Positions 34,805 to 42,614 are shown, counted from the first letter of the stretch. The stretch is DNA of 64,000 nt from Duganella guangzhouensis (GCF_009674535.1 NZ_WKJK01000014.1:1-64000), one strand, 5' to 3'. Notes: generated by a model not told the origin, from the sequence alone. Made by a program: numbers and translations.

Positions 34805-34906
34805 AGGCCGTTTCAAAAAGACCGCAGCTTCGTTGCGGCGCCTCGCCGTGCATTCGCACTGTCTTCGTCGCCGGCGCCTCGCTGCGATCATTTTGAAACG
34901 GCCTAA
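34803..34906. repeat. 104-bp element with 16-bp perfect terminal inverted repeats
   Basis: TTAGGCCGTTTCAAAA (34803-34818) and its exact complement at 34891-34906 bound a GC-rich internal segment; pairing continues inward to 26 bp with two mismatches. It sits right at the end of the adk terminator and before hppA. The shape fits a miniature inverted-repeat element or a structured betaproteobacterial intergenic repeat; I recall similar GTTTTGAAAC-ended elements in other betaproteobacteria but cannot verify this. No flanking target duplication is evident. Confidence 0.7.
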
Positions 34907-34992
34907 CGCCGGACGCCATCCCATTTTTGAAGTTCTGCAGTTCGCACTTCCGTGTGGTTGTAAAGCTTGATCAACAAAAATAAGGGGACACT

Positions 34993-37128
34993 ATGGCAGG
35001 CAGCTTATGGTTTGCAGTTGCGTGCGGCGTTATCGCCGTGATCTATGGCTTATGGTCGCGTAGCTGGATCTTGCGACAGGACGCGGGCAATCCGCGCATG
35101 CAGGAAATCGCGCTGGCGATTCAACAGGGCGCCGCCGCCTATCTGGCGCGCCAGTACCGCACCATCGGCATCGTCGGCGTGGTGCTGCTCATCCTCATTG
35201 CTGTGCTACTCGACACCAGTACCGCGATCGGCTTTCTGATCGGCGCGGTGCTGTCGGGCGCGTGCGGCTTCATCGGCATGAACGTCTCGGTGCGCGCCAA
35301 TGTGCGCACCGCGCAAGCCGCGTCCAAGGGCATGAACGAGGCGCTGGATGTCGCCTTCAAGGGCGGCGCCATCACCGGCATGCTGGTGGTCGGGCTCGGG
35401 CTGTTGGGCGTGGTGCTGTTCTATCTGTTCCTGGTGGCGGGCGTTGGCCCGGACGCCAATCTGCACAAGGTGATCGAGCCGCTGATCGGGCTGGCGTTTG
35501 GCGCCTCGCTGATTTCGATCTTCGCGCGGCTGGGCGGCGGCATCTTCACCAAGGGCGCTGATGTCGGCGCCGACCTGGTCGGCAAGGTCGAAGCCGGGAT
35601 TCCGGAAGACGACCCGCGCAACCCGGCGGTGATTGCCGATAACGTCGGCGACAACGTCGGCGACTGCGCCGGCATGGCGGCCGACCTGTTTGAAACCTAT
35701 GTGGTGACGCTGATCGCCACCATGCTGCTGGGTGCGCTGCTGATGGGGGCCATGGGCACCACGGCGGTGGTCTATCCGCTGCTGCTGGGGGCGGTATCCA
35801 TCCTCGCCTCCATCATCGGCTGCTCGATGGTCAAGGCCAAGCCGGGCAAGAAAATCATGTCGGCGCTGTACACCGGACTGTGGTGGGCGGCCGGGCTGTC
35901 GCTGATCGGCTTCGTGGTGGTCACCTGGCAGCTGTGGCCTGATGAAACCATGCGCTACAAGATGATCGGCTGCACCGTGGTCGGCATCGTGCTGACCGGG
36001 CTGATGGTCTACATCACCGAGTACTACACCGGCACCGACTTCTATCCGGTCAAGCACATTGCCGAAGCCTCGACCACCGGTCACGGCACCAACATCATTG
36101 CCGGCCTGGGCGTGTCGATGAAATCGACCGCGTGGCCGGTGCTGGCGGTGTGCGCCGCGATCCTGATTTCCTACCAGCTGGGCCAGCTGTATGGCGTGGC
36201 GATCGCGGCCACGGCGATGCTGTCGATGGCCGGCATCGTGGTGGCGCTGGACGCCTACGGCCCGATCACCGACAACGCCGGCGGCATCGCCGAAATGTCC
36301 GGCATGCCGGACTCGGTGCGGGCGATTACCGATCCGCTGGACGCGGTGGGTAACACCACCAAGGCCGTCACCAAGGGCTACGCGATCGGCTCGGCCGGGC
36401 TGGCGGCGCTGGTGCTGTTTGCCGATTACACGCACGCGCTGGAATCGGCCGGGCGCAGCATCGCGTTCGATTTGTCGAACCCGATGGTGATTGTCGGCCT
36501 GATCATCGGCGGCCTGGTGCCGTACCTGTTCGGCGCCATGGCGATGGAAGCGGTGGGGCGGGCGGCCGGCGCGGTGGTGGTGGAAGTGCGGCGCCAGTTC
36601 CGCGACATCAAGGGCATCATGGAAGGCACGGCCAAGCCGGAGTACGACAAGGCGGTCGACATGCTGACTGCGTCGGCGATCAAGGAAATGATCGTGCCAT
36701 CGCTGCTGCCGGTGGTGGTGCCGGTGCTGGTCGGCATGCTGCTGGGTTCGGCCGCGCTGGGCGGCATGCTGATGGGCACCATCGTCACCGGCCTGTTCGT
36801 CGCGATTTCGATGACCACCGGCGGCGGCGCCTGGGACAACGCCAAGAAATACATCGAAGACGGCCACCACGGCGGCAAAGGTTCGGATGCGCACAAAGCG
36901 GCCGTGACCGGCGACACCGTCGGCGACCCGTACAAGGACACGGCCGGGCCGGCGGTCAACCCGCTGATCAAGATCATCAACATCGTCGCGCTGCTGCTGG
37001 TGCCGTTGTTGCCGGCAGCCGGCTGGCTGGCGGTGTCACCGCCGACGCCGACACTGGCCTCGGCCCCGCCACCGGCCGTGGTGGTGCCAGCCGAAGTGCC
37101 GCCGCCACCACCGTTGCGGCCGCAGTAA
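34993..37128 (+). CDS. hppA: Membrane-bound H+-translocating pyrophosphatase, K+-independent type
   Basis: A 711-residue, ~16-TM protein that couples pyrophosphate hydrolysis to proton export. Catalytic motifs are DVGADLVGKVEAGIPEDDPR and DNVGDNVGDCAGMAADLFE, and DAYGPITDNAGGIAEMS further on. GNTTKAVTKG carries Lys where K+-dependent enzymes have Ala, which marks the K+-independent class. Unusually, the C-terminus ends in a ~28-residue Pro/Val/Ala-rich tail (APPPAVVVPAEVPPPPPLRP) beyond the last TM helix. AAGGGG precedes the ATG. Confidence 0.95.
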   Translation: MAGSLWFAVACGVIAVIYGLWSRSWILRQDAGNPRMQEIALAIQQGAAAYLARQYRTIGIVGVVLLILIAVLLDTSTAIGFLIGAVLSGACGFIGMNVSVRANVRTAQAASKGMNEALDVAFKGGAITGMLVVGLGLLGVVLFYLFLVAGVGPDANLHKVIEPLIGLAFGASLISIFARLGGGIFTKGADVGADLVGKVEAGIPEDDPRNPAVIADNVGDNVGDCAGMAADLFETYVVTLIATMLLGALLMGAMGTTAVVYPLLLGAVSILASIIGCSMVKAKPGKKIMSALYTGLWWAAGLSLIGFVVVTWQLWPDETMRYKMIGCTVVGIVLTGLMVYITEYYTGTDFYPVKHIAEASTTGHGTNIIAGLGVSMKSTAWPVLAVCAAILISYQLGQLYGVAIAATAMLSMAGIVVALDAYGPITDNAGGIAEMSGMPDSVRAITDPLDAVGNTTKAVTKGYAIGSAGLAALVLFADYTHALESAGRSIAFDLSNPMVIVGLIIGGLVPYLFGAMAMEAVGRAAGAVVVEVRRQFRDIKGIMEGTAKPEYDKAVDMLTASAIKEMIVPSLLPVVVPVLVGMLLGSAALGGMLMGTIVTGLFVAISMTTGGGAWDNAKKYIEDGHHGGKGSDAHKAAVTGDTVGDPYKDTAGPAVNPLIKIINIVALLLVPLLPAAGWLAVSPPTPTLASAPPPAVVVPAEVPPPPPLRPQ

Positions 37129-37146
37129 GTTACCAATTGTATCGGC

Positions 37147-37198
37147 GGCTTCCCTCCTGGCGTGCATCTGCTAATAATGGAGATGAAGGAGGGAAGCC
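37147..37198 (+). promoter_or_regulatory. Inverted repeat that can sequester the ribosome binding site of the secreted Pro-rich protein gene
   Basis: GGCTTCCCTCCT (37147-37158) is exactly complementary to AGGAGGGAAGCC (37187-37198). The right arm contains the AGGAGG Shine-Dalgarno sequence of the gene at 37200 and ends 1 nt before its ATG. A 12-bp stem with a 28-nt loop would hide the ribosome binding site. It could also act as a hppA 3' hairpin. Confidence 0.65.
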
Positions 37199-37199
37199 C

Positions 37200-37643
37200 A
37201 TGCACATCATCAAACCCGCCGCGCTGACCGCCGTGTTGCTGATCGGTCTGCTGGTGTGCGCCGATGCCTGGGCCGACAATCCTGAACAGATGTCGGCCGA
37301 AGCCTACGCCAAGCTGCCCGTCTGCAAGCTGAACTCGGATGGCACCTCGCTGCAAGTCCAACCCTGCCGCACGGCGCCGGCGCAATCACCGATGCCGCGC
37401 CGGCCGGTGCCGCAGATCATCGAACGCCAGCCACAAACCCGCGTCTCACCACAGCCCGCCATGCCGGTGCCGCCAACGCCGCCGGCCACGCCCAGCCTGG
37501 CGCGACCACCGGTGCCGATCACCAGCTGCGACGCCGGCGGCTGCAACGGCGCCAACGGCGTACGCTACAACAACACCGGCAATGGCGTGGCCGGTCCCAA
37601 CGGCAAAGTCTGCACCCGCGCCGGCGCCACCGTCCAATGCTGA
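37200..37643 (+). CDS. Secreted Pro-rich small protein with Cys/Asn-Gly-rich C-terminus
   Basis: A 147-residue protein with a signal peptide (MHIIKPAALTAVLLIGLLVC, cleavage near AWA-D), a proline-rich middle (about residues 60-105) and a C-terminal segment rich in Gly, Asn and Cys (SCDAGGCNGANGVRYNN, then KVCTRAGATVQC). Six mature cysteines suggest disulfides. I do not recognise a named family. Its ribosome binding site lies inside a perfect inverted repeat. An ATG-less extension upstream is not supported. Confidence 0.8.
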   Translation: MHIIKPAALTAVLLIGLLVCADAWADNPEQMSAEAYAKLPVCKLNSDGTSLQVQPCRTAPAQSPMPRRPVPQIIERQPQTRVSPQPAMPVPPTPPATPSLARPPVPITSCDAGGCNGANGVRYNNTGNGVAGPNGKVCTRAGATVQC

Positions 37644-37655
37644 ATGTCGAGTTCG

Positions 37656-37757
37656 TGTCCACTTTTGGCCCCACTTCGGGGTCAGACCCCGAAGTGGACA
37701 TTCGGTCGCGCGCTATTCAATGTCCACTTTCGGGGTCTGACCCCGAAGGTGGACATT
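37656..37757. repeat. Two REP-like palindromes (GGGGTCAGACCCC type)
   Basis: First unit: CACTTCGGGGTC / GACCCCGAAGTG, 12-bp arms around one A (37672-37696), with a partial extra arm GTGTCCACTT upstream. Second unit: 19-bp arms AATGTCCACTTTCGGGGTC with one mismatch around one T (37719-37757). They share the sequence TGTCCACTT and the GGGGTC core. The second unit reaches into the 3' end of the OsmC-family gene. They look like mobile palindromic repeats. Confidence 0.85.
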
Positions 37758-38186
37758 GGCTTCGCAGTGGATGGGGAAGTTGACGGAGTTGGCGATGTAG
37801 CACTTTTCGTGCGCGGTGTGATGCAGTTGTAGTGCCAGTTCACGGTCACCGGCGGCGATGGTTACGCGTGGACGCAAGACCACGCGCTGCATGCGTTCGT
37901 CGTCCATCGTGCCTTCGGCGTGGTCTTCGTAGGCGGTGACGATGATGCCGGCCTCGGCGCACAGGTGCAGATACCACAGCTTGTGGCAGGCCGAGGCTGA
38001 CGCCACCAGTAATTCTTCCGGATTCCAGCGCGTGGCGTCGCCCCGAAACGCAGGGTCCGACGAGCCGGGAATTGTCTGCTTGCCGGCCGCGCTGATCTCG
38101 TGTTCGCGCCCGTAATCCCGATAGCCGGAGGTGCCGCTGCCACGGTTGCCGGTCCATTGCACGGTGAGCTGGTAGTGATGTTCCAT
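37713..38186 (-). CDS. OsmC-family protein with a repeat-derived C-terminus
   Basis: A 157-residue OsmC/Ohr-type protein: RWNPEELLVASASACHKLWYL carries the family's conserved catalytic-region Cys, and KCYIANSVNFPIHCEA the usual C-terminal part. These proteins reduce organic hydroperoxides or related substrates. The ATG at 38186 has GGAGG 7 nt upstream. The last ~14 residues (NVHLRGQTPKVDIE) are encoded by the palindromic repeat at 37719-37757, which supplies the stop codon. The family normally ends near the CEA position. Confidence 0.9.
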   Translation of the reverse strand: MEHHYQLTVQWTGNRGSGTSGYRDYGREHEISAAGKQTIPGSSDPAFRGDATRWNPEELLVASASACHKLWYLHLCAEAGIIVTAYEDHAEGTMDDERMQRVVLRPRVTIAAGDRELALQLHHTAHEKCYIANSVNFPIHCEANVHLRGQTPKVDIE

Positions 38187-38235
38187 TCGAGCCTCCAGTG
38201 GTTGAGGATGGAAATAGTACACTGATATGGTATTT

Positions 38236-38245
38236 TGGTATACCA
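38236..38245. promoter_or_regulatory. Palindromic GntR-type operator between osmC-like and gntR genes
   Basis: TGGTATACCA is a perfect 10-bp palindrome in the 67-bp divergent interval. It matches the GGTATACC style of operators bound by FCD-type GntR regulators, and the adjacent gene encodes one. A second half-site TGGTAT lies just before it (38228-38233). Confidence 0.65.
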
Positions 38246-38253
38246 TTTCGACC

Positions 38254-38874
38254 ATGAGCACATCACTGAATCTTGCTGCCGAGCTGCGCGCTCTGATCGC
38301 CAGCGGCGCGTTGCCGGACGGCGCCCGGCTGGTCGAGCGCGAGCTGGCCGAGCGCTTTGCCGTCAGCCGCATCCCGTTGCGAGAGGCGATCCAGAAGCTG
38401 GCCGCCGAAGGGCTGCTGGAGCAGCATCCCAATCGCGGCGCGGCAGTGCGCACGCTGAGCGTGACCGATATCGAAGAAATCTACAGCCTGCGCATGCTGC
38501 TGGAAGGCGATGCCATCCACCGCGCCGTGCAGCGCATGGATGCGGAAACGCTGGCCCGTGTTGAGCTGGTGCACCGCCTGCTGGGCGAGGCCGCCAGCGC
38601 CGACAAGCAGGGTGAGTTGAACCGTGAGTTCCACGCCTTGCTGTACGCGCCGTGCGGCAATCAGCGGCAGCTGCAAGCCATCCGCGAACTGCGCGGCCAG
38701 GTCGAGCGCTACGAGCGCCTGCAGGCGCGGCTGATGGCTGATACCCCGGCGTTCCAGCACGAGCACGAAGCCATCCTGCACGCCTGCCAGGCGCGCGACG
38801 CCGAACGCGCCCGCGCGTTGACGGTGCAACATCTGGCTTCAGCCCAACGCATCATTTTGAAAGCAATCCAATGA
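38254..38874 (+). CDS. GntR-family regulator (FCD subfamily)
   Basis: A 206-residue regulator with an N-terminal winged helix (GALPDGARLVERELAERFAV, SRIPLREAIQKLAAEGLLE) and an all-helical FCD effector domain with EIYSLRMLLEGDA and a late HEAILHAC. The effector is unknown, probably an organic acid. It is divergent from the OsmC gene over a TGGTATACCA palindrome, so it likely controls itself and possibly osmC. Its stop overlaps the yjjG start. Confidence 0.92.
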   Translation: MSTSLNLAAELRALIASGALPDGARLVERELAERFAVSRIPLREAIQKLAAEGLLEQHPNRGAAVRTLSVTDIEEIYSLRMLLEGDAIHRAVQRMDAETLARVELVHRLLGEAASADKQGELNREFHALLYAPCGNQRQLQAIRELRGQVERYERLQARLMADTPAFQHEHEAILHACQARDAERARALTVQHLASAQRIILKAIQ

Positions 38875-39557
38875 AGCACACGCTTTTCCTGTTTGACCTT
38901 GACGATACGCTGCTGGACTTCAAAGCTTCCGAGCAGCTGTCTTTCAGCCGTACCTTGCAACAGCTGGGCTACGACGGCGCCACCGACAATCTGTTCCCGC
39001 AGTACCAGGCCATCAACCTGGCGCTGTGGCGTGCCTTTGAAACCGGTACGGTCAGCAAGGATTTCCTCAAGGTCGAGCGCTTCCGCCAGACCTTCGCCGC
39101 CCACGAGCTGGCGCTGGACCCGGCCACCGCCAGTGCTCTGTATCTGGAAGCGCTGTCCGATACCGTGGTGCTGATCGACGGCGCGCTGGCGCTGTGCCGT
39201 CAACTGGCCGCGCACGGCGAGATCGGCATCATCACCAACGGCGTGCAGGCGATTCAGCACCGCCGCATCGCCAGCTCGGGACTGGGCGAGCACATTTCCT
39301 TCATCGCCACCTCCGAAGCCTGCGGCCACGCAAAGCCGGACAGCCGTTTTTTCGAATACACCACCGGCATGGCGCGCGCCTTCAGCAAGCCCCACACCAT
39401 CATCATCGGCGACCGCCTGGATGCCGATATCCTCGGCGCCAACCGCTACGGCATCGACAGTTGCTGGTTCAATCCGGCCAAGCTGCCGAACGACTCGGAA
39501 GCCCGTCCCACCTATGAGGTCGCTCGCCTGGATGCGATACCCAACGCCTTGCTATAA
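38871..39557 (+). CDS. yjjG: HAD-family nucleotidase YjjG
   Basis: A 228-residue HAD phosphatase. Motif I FDLDDTLLD, motif II ITNG, motif III Lys in HAKPDSRFFEY and motif IV GDRLDADILGA are all present, and the cap-domain sequence YQAINLALWRAFETG resembles E. coli YjjG. YjjG hydrolyses dUMP, UMP and non-canonical pyrimidine nucleotides. The ATG overlaps the gntR stop (ATGA), so the two are co-transcribed. Confidence 0.88.
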   Translation: MKHTLFLFDLDDTLLDFKASEQLSFSRTLQQLGYDGATDNLFPQYQAINLALWRAFETGTVSKDFLKVERFRQTFAAHELALDPATASALYLEALSDTVVLIDGALALCRQLAAHGEIGIITNGVQAIQHRRIASSGLGEHISFIATSEACGHAKPDSRFFEYTTGMARAFSKPHTIIIGDRLDADILGANRYGIDSCWFNPAKLPNDSEARPTYEVARLDAIPNALL

Positions 39558-39580
39558 TACTGACGTTTACGTAAACGTCA
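39553..39580 (+). promoter_or_regulatory. Promoter -10 box with a perfect 20-bp palindromic operator
   Basis: TATAAT at 39553-39558 overlaps the yjjG stop. It is followed 2 bp later by TGACGTTTACGTAAACGTCA (39561-39580), a perfect palindrome lying on the predicted start site. Such a position suits repression by a TetR- or MerR-type regulator of fatty-acid or branched-chain catabolism; LiuR-type sites (TTTACGTNNACGTAAA style) are similar. The regulator gene is not in the window. Confidence 0.75.
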
Positions 39581-39598
39581 AATAACAAGGAGGCAGGC

Positions 39599-40357
39599 AT
39601 GCAGATTAAGGACAGCGTATTCATCGTCACCGGCGGCGCATCGGGACTGGGCGCGGGCACGGCGCGGATGTTGGCGGCGCACGGCGGCAAGGTGGTGCTG
39701 GCGGATGTGCAGGCCGATGCCGGCCAGGCGCTGGCGGCCGAGCTGCACGGAACTTTCGTGCGCTGCGACGTGACCTCCGAGGCCGACGGCCAGGCGGTGG
39801 TGGCGGCGGCGCTGGCGCTGGGCACTTTGCGTGGCATCGTCAATTGCGCCGGCGTGGCGCCGGCCGCCAAGACGGTTGGCAAGGACGGCCCGCATTCGCT
39901 GGAACTGTTCCAGCGCGTGGTGGCCATCAATCTGATCGGCACCTTCAACATGGCGCGGCTGGCGGCTGACGCCATGAGCAAGAACGCGCCGCTGGAGACC
40001 GGCGAGCGCGGCGTCATCATCAACACCGCCTCGGTGGCGGCGTTTGACGGCCAGATCGGTCAGGCCGCTTACGGTGCGTCCAAGGCCGCCGTGGCCGGCC
40101 TGACGCTGCCGATGGCGCGCGACCTGTCGCGCAACGGCATCCGCGTCATGACCATCGCCCCCGGCATCTTCGAAACGCCGATGCTGACCGGTATGCCGCA
40201 GGAAGTGCAGGATGCGCTGGGCGCCATGGTGCCGTTCCCGCCGCGCCTGGGCAAGCCGGCCGAGTATGCACAACTGGCGCGGGCCATCATCGAAAACCCG
40301 ATGCTGAACGGCGAAACCATCCGCCTCGATGGCGCAATCCGCATGCAACCGAAGTAA
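39599..40357 (+). CDS. SDR-family 3-hydroxyacyl-CoA dehydrogenase (type II HSD10-like)
   Basis: A 252-residue SDR. TGGASGLG cofactor site at residues 11-18, the Asp of LADVQ indicating NAD, NCAGVAPA, catalytic Ser in INTASVAAFDGQIGQ and YxxxK in YGASKAAVAG. The insert KDGPHSLELFQRVVAINLIGTFN and the ending PMLNGETIRLDGAIRM are typical of HSD17B10-like 3-hydroxyacyl-CoA dehydrogenases used for isoleucine and branched fatty-acid breakdown. AAGGAGG precedes the ATG. The operator palindrome upstream fits regulated acyl-CoA catabolism. Confidence 0.9.
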   Translation: MQIKDSVFIVTGGASGLGAGTARMLAAHGGKVVLADVQADAGQALAAELHGTFVRCDVTSEADGQAVVAAALALGTLRGIVNCAGVAPAAKTVGKDGPHSLELFQRVVAINLIGTFNMARLAADAMSKNAPLETGERGVIINTASVAAFDGQIGQAAYGASKAAVAGLTLPMARDLSRNGIRVMTIAPGIFETPMLTGMPQEVQDALGAMVPFPPRLGKPAEYAQLARAIIENPMLNGETIRLDGAIRMQPK

Positions 40358-40388
40358 TTTGTGGCGGCGGCCTGTATAATCGGCGCCC

Positions 40389-40730
40389 ATGAATCCTACA
40401 CTCCTCGGTTACTTATGGGTGGCCCTGGCCTCGGTTGCCAGCGCCGCCGCTACCTTCCTGATCAAGATGTCCAGCCAGGCCGGCGCTGGCATCAGCTTCG
40501 CGCGCCTGGCCTGGCTGGGCAGCGCCTGCGGCGCCTACGGGCTTGGTTTTGTCTGCTACGCGTTTGCGCTGGAACGGCTGGCGATCAGTCTGGCTTATCC
40601 GGTCATGACCGCGATCACCATCGTGATGGTGACGATGATCGGCACCATGGCGCTGCAAGAGTCGCTGACGCCGGTGAAGGTGTTTGGCCTGCTGCTGATC
40701 GGCGCTGGCGCCTTCGTGGTGTCGAGATAG
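40389..40730 (+). CDS. SMR-like four-helix membrane protein lacking the catalytic glutamate
   Basis: A 113-residue protein with four TM helices and the size of small multidrug resistance transporters. Aligned on the Lys after helix 1 (LIKMS here, LMKFS in EmrE), the position of the proton-coupling Glu14 is Ser, and helix 1 (YLWVALASVASAAATFLI) has no acidic residue. The rest, such as AISLAYPVMTAITIVMV, keeps the SMR pattern. It may be a non-antiporter relative such as ArnE/F-type lipid flippases, or half of a heteromer. Confidence 0.8.
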   Translation: MNPTLLGYLWVALASVASAAATFLIKMSSQAGAGISFARLAWLGSACGAYGLGFVCYAFALERLAISLAYPVMTAITIVMVTMIGTMALQESLTPVKVFGLLLIGAGAFVVSR

Positions 40731-40793
40731 TCCACAAATAAAACAATCTAAACAATTTCGTGTACGATGCCAAAGATCGTCTTTGGAGAGTAC

Positions 40794-42575
40794 ATGAAAC
40801 GTTTGAAGATACTGGCGCTGAGTGCCGCCATCCTCGGCGCCCTGCATGCGCCATCGTACGCGCAGCGCGCCACCACGCCGGATGCGGCGCCGGAAATCGC
40901 CACCGGCTATGCCGAAAAAGCCGGCAAGTCCTCGCACAAATTCATGGTGGCGGCAGCCAATCCGCTGGCCACCCAGGCCGGTTATCAGATGCTGAAGCAG
41001 GGCGGCGCCGCCATCGACGCGGCGATCGCCATGCAACTGGTGTTGACGCTGGTGGAGCCGCAATCGTCCGGCATCGGCGGCGGCTCTTTCCTGATGTACG
41101 CCGACGGCAAGCGCGTGCAATCCTACGACGGTCGCGAAACCGCGCCCGCCACTGCGGACGAACATCTGTTCCAGGACGCCCAGGGCAAGCCGCTGTCGCG
41201 CGAAGCCGGCATCGTCGGCGGCCGTTCGGTCGGTGCGCCCGGCGTGCTGCGCATGCTGGAGCTGGCGCACAAGCAGCACGGACGTTTGAAGTGGAAGGCG
41301 CTGTTCCAGCCGGCGATTCAGCTGGCGGAAAACGGCTTCGCGGTCAGTCCGCGCCTGAATGCGCTGATCTCGCACGACAAATTCCTGGCGCGCGATCCGG
41401 TCGCCCGCGCCTACTTCTACGATGAAGACGGCAAGCCGCGCGCGGTCGGCTACATTCTGAAGAATCCCGAGCTGGCGCGCACGCTGCGTGAAATCGCCGA
41501 CGGCGGCGCCGATGCTTTCTACAAGGGCCGCATCGCCACCGACATCGCCGCCAAGGTGGCCGCGCATCCCACCAATCCGGGCAAGCTGACCGCCGCCGAC
41601 ATCGCCGGCTATCAGGCCAAGGAACGCGCGCCGATCTGCAGCGATTATAAAAAGTGGACCGTGTGCGGCGCGCCGCCGCCATCGTCCGGCGGCATCGCCA
41701 TCGCGCAGATGCTGGGTATCCTGGCATACAAGGACATCAGCCCGTACAAGCCGGTGAATGGCCAACTGACGGCGGAAGGCATCCACCTGTTCACCGAAGC
41801 CGGCCGCCTGGCTTACGCCGACCGTAACCGCTACGTGGCCGACACCGACTTCGTGCCACTGCCGGGCAAGGGCGTCAGCGCCATGCTGGACCCGGGCTAC
41901 CTGAAACAGCGCGCGGCGCTGATCGGCGAGCAGTCGATGGGCACCGCCCATTACGGCACGCCGGACAGCATGCAGGTGGCCTGGGGCACCGACAACGCGA
42001 TCCAGACCCCATCCACCTCGCACCTGGTGGCGGTGGATGCCTATGGCGGCGGCCTGTCGATGACCACCTCGGTGGAAGACGCCTTCGGCTCGCGCCAGAT
42101 GGTGGATGGCTTCATGCTGAATAACCAGCTGACCGACTTCTCGTTCGACTCGCAGGACACCGACGGCCCGATCGCCAACCGCGTGCAGGCCGGTAAACGC
42201 CCGCGCAGCGCGATGTCGCCAACGCTGGTGTTTGACAAGGGCACCCACCAGTTGGTGCTGGCCACCGGTTCGCCGGGCGGCTCGGCCATCATCAACTACG
42301 TGGCCAAGGTGCTGGTGGGGACGCTGGACTGGGGGCTGGATGTACAGCAGGCCATCAGCCTGCCCAACCTCGGCAGCCGTAATGGCCCGACCGAGCTGGA
42401 AGCGGGACGCGTCAGCCGCGCCGTGGTGGCCGAGTTGAAAGCGCGTGGCCACGACATTCGCGAATTCGAGCAGAATTCGGGCTTGCAGGGGATTCAGCGC
42501 CGCACCGTCAACGGCCAGCAGGAGTGGTTTGGCGGCGCCGATCCACGCCGCGAGGGTGTCGTTTTAGGGGATTAA
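40794..42575 (+). CDS. ggt: Gamma-glutamyltranspeptidase
   Basis: A 593-residue periplasmic N-terminal-nucleophile hydrolase. A signal peptide ends near SYA-Q (residue 24). DGRETAPA binds the gamma-glutamyl group, and Thr408 in the PSTSHLVAVD segment is the expected self-cleavage site and nucleophile. DGFMLNNQLTDF and ATGSPGGSAIINYV are further signatures. It cleaves glutathione and gamma-glutamyl peptides. GGAGAG lies 5-6 nt before the ATG. The substitution of the usual TTH by TSH leaves the nucleophile Thr intact. Confidence 0.94.
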   Translation: MKRLKILALSAAILGALHAPSYAQRATTPDAAPEIATGYAEKAGKSSHKFMVAAANPLATQAGYQMLKQGGAAIDAAIAMQLVLTLVEPQSSGIGGGSFLMYADGKRVQSYDGRETAPATADEHLFQDAQGKPLSREAGIVGGRSVGAPGVLRMLELAHKQHGRLKWKALFQPAIQLAENGFAVSPRLNALISHDKFLARDPVARAYFYDEDGKPRAVGYILKNPELARTLREIADGGADAFYKGRIATDIAAKVAAHPTNPGKLTAADIAGYQAKERAPICSDYKKWTVCGAPPPSSGGIAIAQMLGILAYKDISPYKPVNGQLTAEGIHLFTEAGRLAYADRNRYVADTDFVPLPGKGVSAMLDPGYLKQRAALIGEQSMGTAHYGTPDSMQVAWGTDNAIQTPSTSHLVAVDAYGGGLSMTTSVEDAFGSRQMVDGFMLNNQLTDFSFDSQDTDGPIANRVQAGKRPRSAMSPTLVFDKGTHQLVLATGSPGGSAIINYVAKVLVGTLDWGLDVQQAISLPNLGSRNGPTELEAGRVSRAVVAELKARGHDIREFEQNSGLQGIQRRTVNGQQEWFGGADPRREGVVLGD

Positions 42576-42614
42576 TTCTTCCCAAAATGACAAAGACCCT
42601 GCTACTCTTGTCGG

